Of a DNA stretch of 35,404 nt, positions 1 to 8,802 are shown piece after piece. This stretch comes from an uncultured Bacteroidaceae bacterium (lineage in GTDB: Bacteria; Bacteroidota; Bacteroidia; Bacteroidales; Bacteroidaceae), in the NCBI GenBank assembly GCA_934271655.1, contig CAKQRW010000035.1, positions 1-35,404 of the forward strand, read 5' to 3'. A program made the position numbers and the translations under genes. Positions within the stretch are counted from its first letter, which is position 1. The number at the start of each line of letters is the position of its first letter. The notes beneath the pieces are model-generated. The model did no database searches. It was given only the letters and a program-made list of their open reading frames with translations, and was not told where the DNA came from.

Positions 1-112
1 TGTTAAATACGCAAGCAAATACTATTATAAAAACTTAATCATCAGTTGGTTGAATATTATTCAGTAAACACTACTTAGATGTTCTAAAATAAATTGGGAA
101 TTCCTATTATAA

Positions 113-148
113 GGAAAGAGCAGCGCTGGCTTCAGCGCTGCTCCTTCC
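113..148 (-). terminator. Hairpin terminator downstream of the regulator gene
   Basis: A 16-bp stem with a single mismatch (core GAGCAGCGCTG / CAGCGCTGCTC, loop GCTT) lies about 50 bases past the stop codon of the minus-strand regulator. On the minus strand it is followed by TTATAATAGG, so the U-tract is poor. It is most likely the 3' end of the regulator transcript. Nothing else is visible in bases 1-112 apart from AT-rich sequence. Confidence 0.6.
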
Positions 149-200
149 ATTTCTATGTCCATGTTATTGTTTCCTTCTATAGATTCATGCTGCAGCCTGT

Positions 201-3101
201 TCAGTCTGCATTTCTTTTCACGTAGTCGCCAGGCAGCATGCCAAACTCCTTCTTGAAGCATTGAGAGAAATACTTAGGCGTATTGAATCCAACGCGGTAA
301 GCCAGTTCGCTGATGCGTATGTCAGGCTCAGCCTTGAGTATGTCGCAGGCAGAGTTGAGGCGTATGGTCTGGATGAAGACCTGTATGCTCAGTCCGGTAC
401 AGTCACGCAAGCGGCCGTATAGGGTGGACACGCTCATGCCAAGGTCGGATGCCATGCAGTCCCGGTTGTATTCAGAGTCGTCAAGGTGCTCGTGCACCAG
501 TCTGGTGGCCCGTGAGACAAACTCGGCATCGCGCGATGTCTTTGTAGACTGTACAGTCACAGTCATTGCGCTGTTGCGCTCGTCGTTCCTCTCCTCCTCA
601 TTCTTTTCGTCTTTGCAATCCATTCCCTCTGCTGCGTAGCCCTCCGCTGCGCGTTCAGCAGCATCTGTCGCATTGCCATTGCATATTGGCGTTGCTGGGA
701 ACGAATGCTGCGCACTCTGCAGGATGGCAGAGAAACGGTGGCTCGCCTTCATCTCGCGTCGCATGCGGATGTAGTTTGTAACGAAATAAGCAGCGGTGCA
801 TGCCATGATGATGTATATGAGCCATGCCCACCACCGAGCGTACCATGGCGCAAGCACTGTGACCGTGATGTTGTATGGCAGTTGCTGCCATTGGCCGCGG
901 CTGTCTGCGGCCTTGAGAAGAAAATGATATGTGCCAGCGGGCACGCGGTCGTAGACGATGCTGTGCTGGTTGCCGTCTATGGCTTGCCATTCGTCGTCAT
1001 ATCCCTTGAGCTTGCAGGCGTATTGCGCCTCCTTCTGGTTGGAGTAGGTGAGCAGGCAGAATTCAAATCCGAATTTGCGAGCCGACGGCTGTACAGTCAT
1101 GTGCTTGGTAGATATAGGCATAGCGTCTACTGTGCTTGCAGCCTCTGCAGAGTCGAGCTGCAGCACGGACGTGCCGTCGATGGTGATGTCCATGACAAGC
1201 AGCGCGGGCTTGCGTCTGGATGTCGCCTTATATTCAGCCTTGGGCGTGAACTCCGTTATGCCTTGGTCTGACCCGAAGAAGAGTCGGTCGCCATTTCTCA
1301 CGGTGGCATTAGTATAGAAGGCCGTGGTGGCCAGTCCGTCCTCCTTCGTGAAGCACTCGGTGTTGCCTTTAGAGTCCATTCTCACCAGACTCTGTTCTGT
1401 GGTCAACCACAAGGCACCATATTTGTCATCGTTGATAGACAATATCTTCTTCCCGGCCAGATGCACCGATGTGTTGACAAAGCGGAACTCGTCCTTGCTC
1501 TTGTCATATTTCATCAATCCCTTGGGGCTGATAGCCCACATCCTGTGTCTGTGGTCCTCAAAGCATGCAGTCACATTGATGCTCGGGCTCTTGTATGCCT
1601 TGAAGCGCATGGTGGACGGTTTGGCAGGATTGCCGCTGATGCGCACAATGGACCTGTTGGCTGAAGCTACCCATATATTGCCCTGGTGGTCTTCGCTTAT
1701 GTGGTTCACAATCCAGTAGCCTGTGAGGTCTACAGAGTCATTCTTCACTTCGAGGTATTTGCCTGTGCCGTCGGGAAGAATGCATGACAATCCTTGCCGC
1801 TGTCCTATCCAGAGAATATGACTGTGCCTTGATTCAAGAAGCGCGGTCACGTTGTCTTTGACAAACGGCAGTTGGGATGAATGCGAGTAGAGCACTTCGT
1901 TGTAGCCATCGGGCCGGCTGATGATTATTCCGTTGTCGCCTGCAGCCATCCATGTCTCGCCGTTGTAGCGTCGGATGATAGACGTGATGCGCGGAGAGTA
2001 CTCGTGTCCTGGTATCTTATCAAACCCAGGCACCTCCTTATTCCTCTTCACGATGTCGGTAGCAAGGTCAGTCCATGCATATCCATGGTCGCCGATGCCA
2101 AAGAGAAAGTGCCTGCCATCGGTGGTCATCATGGAGCGCGTCCAGCCTATCGGGTGGTTGACAAAGGCGTTGCCAGTGTGCTTTATGCGCACCATGTTGC
2201 CGCTGCTGAGCACAAGCCAAAGCGCTCCGTCTGGTCCCATGGCACCTGCTACGGTATCACCCACACACACGAATATCTTGCCGTCAGGCTCCTCTATGAT
2301 GTCGTTGATGAGCCTCCGCTCGTCGCCGTGTGTGAGAAACTCCAGGTTGGGCAGACTCGTGTCTTCCCAGTCGCTGGTGCGCTGCACGCCGTAGGCCTGG
2401 GTGCCTATCCACAGCCGCTGCTTGCGGTCTATACAGAGAGTGAAGGCAGAGTTGGCCCAGTTGAGCTGGCTGTAGGCATGTATGAGCCTGCTCTTTGGCG
2501 TGTATCTCCATATGCCTTGCCCCCATGTGCCTATAAGTATATCCCCATTGGGAGCCTCGCAGAAGTCTTTCACTCCCCAGCCTTCATATCGGCCTTTCTT
2601 GCCGTTGGGGTATATGGCTTGCGACTTGTCGCAGTTGAAGTGGGTGAAAGAGTCTTTATCTCTATTATATATAGAGAAGCCGTCGTCTGTGCCAGCATAG
2701 AGCGTGCCTGCAGACGATGTGAAGAGCCTGTATATAATTTGTTGGCTCTGCTTTGGAAATTTGTAATGCTTGGTCCAGCCATTAGTCTTTGTCACCCGCA
2801 CCAGTCCATCGTTTGTCCCCACCCACAGATAGTCTTTGTCCGACGATATGCTTCGGACCTCGGTAGATAGCTGCGGACAGGCTGCGATGGAGATGTATGG
2901 CAGTCCCAGCAGTTTGTCACCGTTGTACATCTTCACTCCAGACGATGTGCCTATCCATAGCAGTCCGTTGCTGTCGAAGTGCATGCAGTACACCTCGTCT
3001 GTGACAGATATGCTTTTGGTCATTTTGACATCTGCCTTGGCCTTGGCGGCAAGGAGCGAGAGCGTGAGTAAAAGGAATAAAATCTTTATGTGGCGTTTCA
3101 T
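201..3101 (-). CDS. Transmembrane two-propeller sensor fused directly to AraC-type HTH (HTCS-like, no kinase or receiver)
   Basis: A 966-residue one-polypeptide regulator expected to sense a glycan or glycan fragment in the periplasm and activate nearby genes. I chose the internal ATG at 3101 because it gives a clean signal sequence (MKRHIKILFLLLTLSLLAAKAKA); the ORF opens 12 codons earlier. Residues about 30-650 show repeated propeller strands (LLWIGTSSGVKMY, YLWVGTNDGL, RLWIGTQAYGV, ALWLTTEQSLVRMD). A Y_Y_Y domain follows (about 690-755, LKGYDDEWQ), then a membrane segment near 757-780, a polar acidic linker of about 77 residues, and an AraC HTH (about 857-966, ending ELAYRVGFNTPKYFSQCFKKEFG). 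This is the architecture of hybrid two-component regulators of Bacteroidetes polysaccharide loci, but HisKA, HATPase and receiver domains are absent, which explains the 966 rather than roughly 1,350 residues. No frameshift is apparent. It is divergent from the 3380 gene. Its ligand is unknown. Confidence 0.9.
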   Translation of the reverse strand: MKRHIKILFLLLTLSLLAAKAKADVKMTKSISVTDEVYCMHFDSNGLLWIGTSSGVKMYNGDKLLGLPYISIAACPQLSTEVRSISSDKDYLWVGTNDGLVRVTKTNGWTKHYKFPKQSQQIIYRLFTSSAGTLYAGTDDGFSIYNRDKDSFTHFNCDKSQAIYPNGKKGRYEGWGVKDFCEAPNGDILIGTWGQGIWRYTPKSRLIHAYSQLNWANSAFTLCIDRKQRLWIGTQAYGVQRTSDWEDTSLPNLEFLTHGDERRLINDIIEEPDGKIFVCVGDTVAGAMGPDGALWLVLSSGNMVRIKHTGNAFVNHPIGWTRSMMTTDGRHFLFGIGDHGYAWTDLATDIVKRNKEVPGFDKIPGHEYSPRITSIIRRYNGETWMAAGDNGIIISRPDGYNEVLYSHSSQLPFVKDNVTALLESRHSHILWIGQRQGLSCILPDGTGKYLEVKNDSVDLTGYWIVNHISEDHQGNIWVASANRSIVRISGNPAKPSTMRFKAYKSPSINVTACFEDHRHRMWAISPKGLMKYDKSKDEFRFVNTSVHLAGKKILSINDDKYGALWLTTEQSLVRMDSKGNTECFTKEDGLATTAFYTNATVRNGDRLFFGSDQGITEFTPKAEYKATSRRKPALLVMDITIDGTSVLQLDSAEAASTVDAMPISTKHMTVQPSARKFGFEFCLLTYSNQKEAQYACKLKGYDDEWQAIDGNQHSIVYDRVPAGTYHFLLKAADSRGQWQQLPYNITVTVLAPWYARWWAWLIYIIMACTAAYFVTNYIRMRREMKASHRFSAILQSAQHSFPATPICNGNATDAAERAAEGYAAEGMDCKDEKNEEERNDERNSAMTVTVQSTKTSRDAEFVSRATRLVHEHLDDSEYNRDCMASDLGMSVSTLYGRLRDCTGLSIQVFIQTIRLNSACDILKAEPDIRISELAYRVGFNTPKYFSQCFKKEFGMLPGDYVKRNAD

Positions 3102-3134
3102 TTTCTTCTTATTGCTAAAGAATGTTTGCAAAGA

Positions 3135-3142
3135 CAAATTTA
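3135..3142 (-). promoter_or_regulatory. Putative -7 element of the regulator promoter (TAAATTTG)
   Basis: On the minus strand TAAATTTG matches the Bacteroidetes TAnnTTTG consensus. It sits 34-41 bases before the chosen start at 3101, after a T-rich stretch. The match alone is weak evidence in AT-rich DNA, but the position is suitable. Confidence 0.4.
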
Positions 3143-3223
3143 CAAAAAAAAAGAAATATATTCATTGATAAAAGGTGAATAATTGTGCTATGATGGTATA
3201 GTTTTGTTTAATTGACTAATTTT

Positions 3224-3249
3224 TGACCGTGAATGAACGATTATATACC
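3224..3249 (+). promoter_or_regulatory. Candidate AraC-type operator, site A
   Basis: TGACC (3224-3228) and TATACC (3244-3249) place two ACC half-sites exactly 21 bp apart, flanking TGAACGATT at 3234-3242. The same arrangement occurs at 18231-18256, with about 20 of 26 positions identical and the same distance to the -7 element. Direct half-sites two helical turns apart are what AraC/XylS-type activators commonly bind, and the only such regulator in the window is encoded divergently next to this site. Binding itself is inferred. Confidence 0.6.
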
Positions 3250-3270
3250 TATTAAGAAAAAAAAAGAATG

Positions 3271-3278
3271 TTACTTTG
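3271..3278 (+). promoter_or_regulatory. Putative -7 element (TTACTTTG) of the 3380 gene
   Basis: GTTACTTTGC resembles the Bacteroidetes -7 consensus with one deviation (TT instead of TA). It lies 21 bases after operator site A and about 100 bases before the start codon. The identical decamer occurs at 18277-18286 with identical spacing to site B, so it is probably a genuine activator-dependent promoter. Confidence 0.55.
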
Positions 3279-3379
3279 CTCGCAGAACGTTCGAGTGACT
3301 AAAGGCTTATGGATGACGGACGTGAAAAAGTTAATGAAACAAAATAACTGAAGTAAAACTAATAACCTAAGATTAACTT

Positions 3380-6292
3380 ATGAGACAGATTTACAAGTTT
3401 GCGGCTATCTCGGCTATGGTGGCTTGCATGGAGGCTTATCCTGCTATGATGTACGCTCAGGATGAAAGCCAGGAACTGGACATGACGGAGAAGATCACCA
3501 ATCCAGGCTTTGATGACGAGCAGGGTATGGTGGATGGAGCTCCGTTTGGATGGACAGTAGCGTTTGAAAACTCTCCGCAGCTCAAGCTCTCTACTGGAGC
3601 CAAGGGCGACCCTGTAGTCATAGAGGGCGGTCAGAAGCACCTCCAGATATACTCTTGGGGCGGCCCTGTCGTGGGCACGGTGAGCCAGCAGCTGGCCGAT
3701 CTGCCCAACGGCAACTATAAGCTGAGCGTGAAGATTGTGGTGTCAGAAGGCTTCGAAGGTGATGCCTACCTCTATGGTAACACCTCGCGCACACCTATAG
3801 TAAAGGGGCAGAACGGAACGTATGAGGCCGCTGTTCTGGTGAGCGACGGCACTCTCGACCTTGGCGTCAACCTCAACCTGACCAGTGGCGTGTGTCTCGA
3901 AGTGGAGGACTTCTCCCTCACCTATATGGCTGGAAGTGCCAGCGATGTGCAGCTGCAGGTGTACGACAACATGATAAAAAAAAGTAAAGAGGTGGAAGAT
4001 CTCATTTCTGCCCCGGAGCTTGATGGATATGTCGGACTGTTCGTTGATGCAGAGGATTTCATCATGAATGGAATCTACGATGTGGATAGTCAGGATATAG
4101 ATGCCATGAATGCAGCCATCGACTCAATGAAGGTAATGATGGACAACATCAAGAAGGGTATTGAACTTGTGGCTGCTATTGACACCAGGATGACAACAGT
4201 AGACAAACTGAGCGAACTCAATTATCCTGGCATTGACGATTTCGCCGCTTCTGTCAATAAGATAATGGATGATGCAGACCAGAAGGAAACCAACACGGTG
4301 GCAGATTACCAGGCTGCTCTTGACAAGCTTGACGAGGCTATCATGAAGTACCGTTTCAGCCAGGTGGCCACTAAAGACCAGCCAGCCGACTACACATTCC
4401 TTGTCTCAAGCCCTAATTTCTGCGGAGATGCAGAGGAGGAAAGCAATGACACAAAGAATATGGGCGAATGGAAGAAGACAGGCACCTTCACCGGTGGCGA
4501 CCAGCGCCTCAACTTCACCCATGGCTACACATGCTGGAACGCATGGTGGAGCACATCGGCTGAAGACCAGAACACGCTGCAGGTGCAGCAGGAGCTCTCA
4601 GGACTGCCAGACGGACTCTACGGTGTGTCTTGTCTCGCCATCACTCAGCCAGGACTCATCACAGACCAGCACGCCTTCGTGAAGTCTTCTGCCGACAAGG
4701 GCGTGTCTCCAGTCATGTCATTCGAAGGATGGGACGACACTACGCTGGGCGACAACGGATGGGAGACTCTGACCACAACACCTGTCATCGTAAGTGACGG
4801 CAAGCTCACTATTGGCTTCGAGTCATCAAAGCAGAACGCTCCTGGAGTGAACGGCTCTGAGGGATGGTGGTGCGCCACACACTTCAAGCTCAATTATTAC
4901 GGTAAGGTGGAGCAGAGCGAGATAGAGCAGCTCTTCAACGAGAAGCTCGCAGCGGCAGAGGCCATGGCTGACACTATGCACTTCGCTGCCGACAAGGCTC
5001 TGCTGGCCAGCACCATTGCAGACGCAAAGGCTGGAGAGATGCAGGCTGGCGCAGAGACTCTGCAGGAGGGCATCACAGCTGCCACCGCTTCTGAGAAGCA
5101 TTACGCGGAGATAATGTCAGAGGGACGCATCTATCCTGTTGTCACAGCGACTCTCGCCGAGGACAAGGGATATGGCGCAGCCAGAAGCATAGTCGAGTAT
5201 GCGTACGCACAGACAAACGCTTACCTCAAGTCGGACACAGCCACATACCAGAAGGTGGACAGCGTGCTGACTAATCTCAAGGCCTATGCCAACGACTTGG
5301 CTCCAGCCTACAACGCAGCTTCCGACACGGTGAGCCAGATGACTTCACAGACAGCTGTGGACATGATAAAGGCTGCCATCAAGTCTATTGATGAGAATGT
5401 TGTCGGCGAGAAGATGCTTGTGCCTGCCAAGCTGAATGAGCATGTGGCAGACTTGAAGAACACCGTCAGGGTGGCAGTAGCCCAGAACCTCTACGATGGC
5501 AATATGGACATGACCGACTACACTTGCATGATCATGAATGCCACACCAGACAACACTGAAGGCTGGACAATCAACCGCGGCACGGGCAACACCGACTACA
5601 GCAAGAACGGCGGACATTACCTCGGCGGCAGCTACGGCTATTTCCATTCATGGAATCCGACTGTGGGCACGCTCAACTATTACGGCGAGCAGACTGTGAA
5701 GGGCATTCCTAACGGCAAGTATCTTGTCAAGGCTGCCACAAGAGCTACAGGCAAGGAGGGAGCGTTCATCTTTGCACGCAACACTGCTGATGAGGCTGAC
5801 AACAAGTATGCGCGCATCGAGATGGGCAAGCACTACAACTATGAGACAGAGGAATATGAGGATGCCAACTCTATCTACGGTGACATCTGGGAAGAGGCTA
5901 ACGCTGCCCTGGAGGCTGGCACAGCCACTGAAGAACAGGAAATCATCGTCAATGTCAACAATGGCAACGGACGTGGATGGGGATACACACAGATAGAGAT
6001 TGAGGTCAACAACCATGAGGTGACTATCGGTATGACCACCGACTCCGAGCGTACAGGCGAGGCCTTTACTGGCACTCAGTTCTCTGTGACAGACTGGTCG
6101 CTCACACTGCTGGAGAAGGGTGACAACACCGACTGGAACGGCCCTGCCACTTCTGTCGAGGGCGTTGAGGCTGCTGCGGCCAAGGCAGCCAAAGGCACTT
6201 ACACTCTTTCTGGCGCACGCATCCTTGACTCTCAGGCTGCTGATGCAGGCATCGTCATCAAGGACGGCAAGAAGTTCTTCTTGAAGAAATGA
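3380..6292 (+). CDS. Secreted multimodular protein with three beta-sandwich (CBM-like) modules and helical linkers
   Basis: A 970-residue secreted protein with no catalytic domain that I recognise. Signal peptide 1-27 (ends AMMYAQ). Module 1 (about 35-188, NPGFDDE...GWTV...LPNGNYKLSV) is clearly related to modules in the 12058 and 18724 proteins. Module 2 is at about 337-508 and module 3 at about 703-915, both rich in Trp, Tyr and Gly with LPDGLYGV or IPNGKYLV turns typical of carbohydrate-binding sandwiches. Between them are helical segments (about 190-335 and 510-700). The C-terminus (939-970, YTLSGARI ... GIVIKDGKKFFLKK) is a shared tag, probably for export or surface attachment. It is the first gene after the divergent regulator and carries operator site A, so it should be strongly substrate-induced. 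A glycan-binding or scaffold role is inferred; a hidden catalytic activity cannot be excluded. Confidence 0.8.
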   Translation: MRQIYKFAAISAMVACMEAYPAMMYAQDESQELDMTEKITNPGFDDEQGMVDGAPFGWTVAFENSPQLKLSTGAKGDPVVIEGGQKHLQIYSWGGPVVGTVSQQLADLPNGNYKLSVKIVVSEGFEGDAYLYGNTSRTPIVKGQNGTYEAAVLVSDGTLDLGVNLNLTSGVCLEVEDFSLTYMAGSASDVQLQVYDNMIKKSKEVEDLISAPELDGYVGLFVDAEDFIMNGIYDVDSQDIDAMNAAIDSMKVMMDNIKKGIELVAAIDTRMTTVDKLSELNYPGIDDFAASVNKIMDDADQKETNTVADYQAALDKLDEAIMKYRFSQVATKDQPADYTFLVSSPNFCGDAEEESNDTKNMGEWKKTGTFTGGDQRLNFTHGYTCWNAWWSTSAEDQNTLQVQQELSGLPDGLYGVSCLAITQPGLITDQHAFVKSSADKGVSPVMSFEGWDDTTLGDNGWETLTTTPVIVSDGKLTIGFESSKQNAPGVNGSEGWWCATHFKLNYYGKVEQSEIEQLFNEKLAAAEAMADTMHFAADKALLASTIADAKAGEMQAGAETLQEGITAATASEKHYAEIMSEGRIYPVVTATLAEDKGYGAARSIVEYAYAQTNAYLKSDTATYQKVDSVLTNLKAYANDLAPAYNAASDTVSQMTSQTAVDMIKAAIKSIDENVVGEKMLVPAKLNEHVADLKNTVRVAVAQNLYDGNMDMTDYTCMIMNATPDNTEGWTINRGTGNTDYSKNGGHYLGGSYGYFHSWNPTVGTLNYYGEQTVKGIPNGKYLVKAATRATGKEGAFIFARNTADEADNKYARIEMGKHYNYETEEYEDANSIYGDIWEEANAALEAGTATEEQEIIVNVNNGNGRGWGYTQIEIEVNNHEVTIGMTTDSERTGEAFTGTQFSVTDWSLTLLEKGDNTDWNGPATSVEGVEAAAAKAAKGTYTLSGARILDSQAADAGIVIKDGKKFFLKK

Positions 6293-6319
6293 TGAAGTAG
6301 GTATATATGAATAATTGTT

Positions 6320-6364
6320 ACGGGCTGGCAGCATGGCGCTTTTATGGCACAGGTTGCCGCCCGT
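6320..6364 (+). terminator. Possible hairpin after the 3380 gene
   Basis: ACGGGC (6320-6325) pairs with GCCCGT (6359-6364), extended imperfectly by TGGCA/TTGCC, followed by TTCCTTTATA. The loop is long and the U-tract weak, so partial read-through into the 6582 gene is plausible. I saw no clear TAnnTTTG promoter on the plus strand in the rest of the 6293-6581 gap. Confidence 0.4.
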
Positions 6365-6581
6365 TTCCTTTATAAAAACCAAAGTATAAGCCAGACAAGA
6401 CCAGGGATAGACTGAGTGGAATAGGTAGAATAACAGCCATGATGAAAGGCTTAATGGCTGGTGATATATTATTTATAAGCGAGAAAGAGAACTTGGTCAT
6501 ATACGAAAAAGAGTGCTTGGCTGATATCTATAATATAAGCTTAAATCTATTAGAAAAGAAAAAAGACTTGCTTGTGAAATT

Positions 6582-8729
6582 ATGAAAAAGACACACTTAC
6601 TTACTATGATGCTTCTTCTGTCGTCAGTCCTGTCATTTGCGCAGAAGAAGATATACATTCCCGATGAATGGAAAAGCAACACATCTCTGTACAGAGAGAG
6701 CGACCCTAACGGTGAGGCCACATGGTCGAAGACTCGCTCCGTGGAGAATGACGACCTCATTATCTTCTGGGATAATGGGTATGGCGACACAAAACCGTCA
6801 GACCTGCCCACAAGCGACTTCTACCGCGTGGACATCGATGACCTGATGAAGAAATGCCAAAGCTATTACGACCTTGAGTACAACACTTTGGGATTTGTCA
6901 ATCCTGAGACAACCAACCTGCGTAATTACAAGATGATGGTGCTGGTATGCCACACCAATGTGTGGACATGCTATGGCGGCGGTTATGACTATGAGGTGAA
7001 TGCCCTGTGGATCAATCCTGCCACGTGCAAGCCTGTGGGACTGGCTGTGGCGCACGAGGTGGGCCACTCGTTCCACTACATGTGCTATGCCGACGCGTCG
7101 GGCAACAATCACCACTCATCCTCCACTATAGGCACAGGCTTTCACTTGCCTGTGGGAAGCGGCGCCACTATATGGGAACAGACAGCCAACTGGCAAGCCA
7201 CGCAGTCTTACCCAGAGGCTATGTTCACAGAATGCATGGGAGCTTTCCGCAGGACACACTATCTGGCTTTCCAGCATGAGGTGCACAGATACCAGAGCTA
7301 CTGGTTCTTCAACTACTTGTGCCAGTATTATAATGACATAAGGACTGTGGCCAACGTGTGGAACCAGCCTATGACAGGTGCTGTGGATTTCAACCAGTCG
7401 CTCATGGCGAACAAGAATCTTACACCGGCCCAGCTCTATAAAATGTATTTCGACTACGCTTGCCGGTGCGTGACATGGGACTATGATATAGCCAAGCCAT
7501 ACAGAGACAAATATATAGGCGACTTCGATTACCGCTGCTCTCTGACTGCAGACGGCGAGTATCAGGTGGCTTCCCTTAGCTGTCCACAGGCCACAGGCTT
7601 CAATGTCATTCCTCTTCAGGTGCCAGAAGCAGGCACAGACGTGACGGTGCACCTGACGGCTCTCATTGTCGGCAGCGCGCTTGCCAGCTCCGATCCAGGC
7701 CAGTATCTTCGCGGCATCGATGAGCCTCTGTCCATGCCGTCGCGCAGATACTCGAGCAACAACTACAGGTCATACAGAGGATTCCGCATGGGCATGGTCG
7801 CGCTCATGAAAGACGGCTCGCGGCAGTATTTCAGCAAAGACAGCGTCTATTGCCGTGGAAGCAGAGAGGTGACAGCAGACTACACTATGACTGTGCCTGA
7901 GGGAGTGAGCAAGATGTGGCTCGTGGTGTCGCCTGCCCTTAGCAAGTATCTGCAGCATCCTTGGGACAACAATATATCAAACGATGACATGTGGCCTTAC
8001 AAGTTCACGCTTGAAGGCACAGACATAGGTTCGAGGGCTGTCGTTTATGCCGACCCTGAGTTGGACGGGCGCAAGGAGGCTGACGCAACGTTTGTTTACG
8101 ATGTCACTTATCCGCGCACCACAGGCAGCGACCATTCCGGCACCACTGTGAGCGTTTCTGGCAAGGCGGCCGCTACGCTTGGCACAGCGTTCCAGACCAA
8201 GATGTCCAATCTGAAGGACATGATGCAGGCTTGGACATCAGCAGGCCCATCAGCAGGCAAGGTCATGTATTATGGTGTCAATGCCAATGGCAAGCTTGCT
8301 GGCAGCGGGTCTACAGCCAACGGCTACGGACATTGGTTCAATGCTGCGGGCAATGTGTCTGCCTATGGTTCTGGCTATGTTTATTGCGAGTTTAGCCCTG
8401 CCAATATGGTGTTTACACTTGGACAGTATCCAGGACGCTGCTCAGAGGGCGGCACCTACACTATGCGCGAGGCTCTTCGTTACAAGACTGCTGCCGGCGA
8501 CTATGCTCTGGCTACGTTTGTGTTCAACATCAAGATAGGGCCTGAGGCTTCTGTCAAACTGAGGAGCATAGACTACACCGACCCTGCAGTGACGGCTGTA
8601 GAGAGCATCAAGAGTCTGGACACTCATGCTGCAGAGCAGTGCTATGGCATTCTGGGATATGCGCTGCAAAGCGGAGCGTCGGACGGCCTCGTCATCAAGC
8701 AGGGTAAGAAGTACATGCGGAAGAAGTGA
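6582..8729 (+). CDS. Secreted DUF6055-type zincin-like metallopeptidase with C-terminal DUF4859 domain
   Basis: A 715-residue secreted protein. Signal peptide 1-20 (VLSFAQ). Residues about 25-350 resemble DUF6055 proteins and hold AHEVGHSFHY, a zincin HExxH motif (His158, Glu159, His162); Glu199 in IWEQTANW is a candidate third zinc ligand, as in gluzincins. A beta region follows (about 350-490), then a DUF4859 domain (about 498-654, with YGHWFNAAGNV and FTLGQYPGRC). The C-terminus (about 687-715, YGILGYAL ... GLVIKQGKKYMRKK) is the tag shared with neighbours. It lies between a module-rich binding-like protein and a multi-DUF4859 protein, 73 bases before the latter, probably one operon. Peptidase activity is predicted from the motif only; the substrate might be glycoprotein backbone. 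DUF6055 and DUF4859 names are from memory of family features. Confidence 0.8.
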   Translation: MKKTHLLTMMLLLSSVLSFAQKKIYIPDEWKSNTSLYRESDPNGEATWSKTRSVENDDLIIFWDNGYGDTKPSDLPTSDFYRVDIDDLMKKCQSYYDLEYNTLGFVNPETTNLRNYKMMVLVCHTNVWTCYGGGYDYEVNALWINPATCKPVGLAVAHEVGHSFHYMCYADASGNNHHSSSTIGTGFHLPVGSGATIWEQTANWQATQSYPEAMFTECMGAFRRTHYLAFQHEVHRYQSYWFFNYLCQYYNDIRTVANVWNQPMTGAVDFNQSLMANKNLTPAQLYKMYFDYACRCVTWDYDIAKPYRDKYIGDFDYRCSLTADGEYQVASLSCPQATGFNVIPLQVPEAGTDVTVHLTALIVGSALASSDPGQYLRGIDEPLSMPSRRYSSNNYRSYRGFRMGMVALMKDGSRQYFSKDSVYCRGSREVTADYTMTVPEGVSKMWLVVSPALSKYLQHPWDNNISNDDMWPYKFTLEGTDIGSRAVVYADPELDGRKEADATFVYDVTYPRTTGSDHSGTTVSVSGKAAATLGTAFQTKMSNLKDMMQAWTSAGPSAGKVMYYGVNANGKLAGSGSTANGYGHWFNAAGNVSAYGSGYVYCEFSPANMVFTLGQYPGRCSEGGTYTMREALRYKTAAGDYALATFVFNIKIGPEASVKLRSIDYTDPAVTAVESIKSLDTHAAEQCYGILGYALQSGASDGLVIKQGKKYMRKK

Positions 8730-8802
8730 GCATCTGTCCATTATTATTCTTGTAACTAATAATTTTTTACTTGAGAAACAATAAAATCTAAAAGCGTTAA
8801 CT

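Noticed and set aside
1881..2870. 329-residue plus-strand open frame
   Set aside because: It lies wholly inside the regulator gene on the opposite strand, has no recognisable domain and no promoter; it is a shadow of the propeller repeats.
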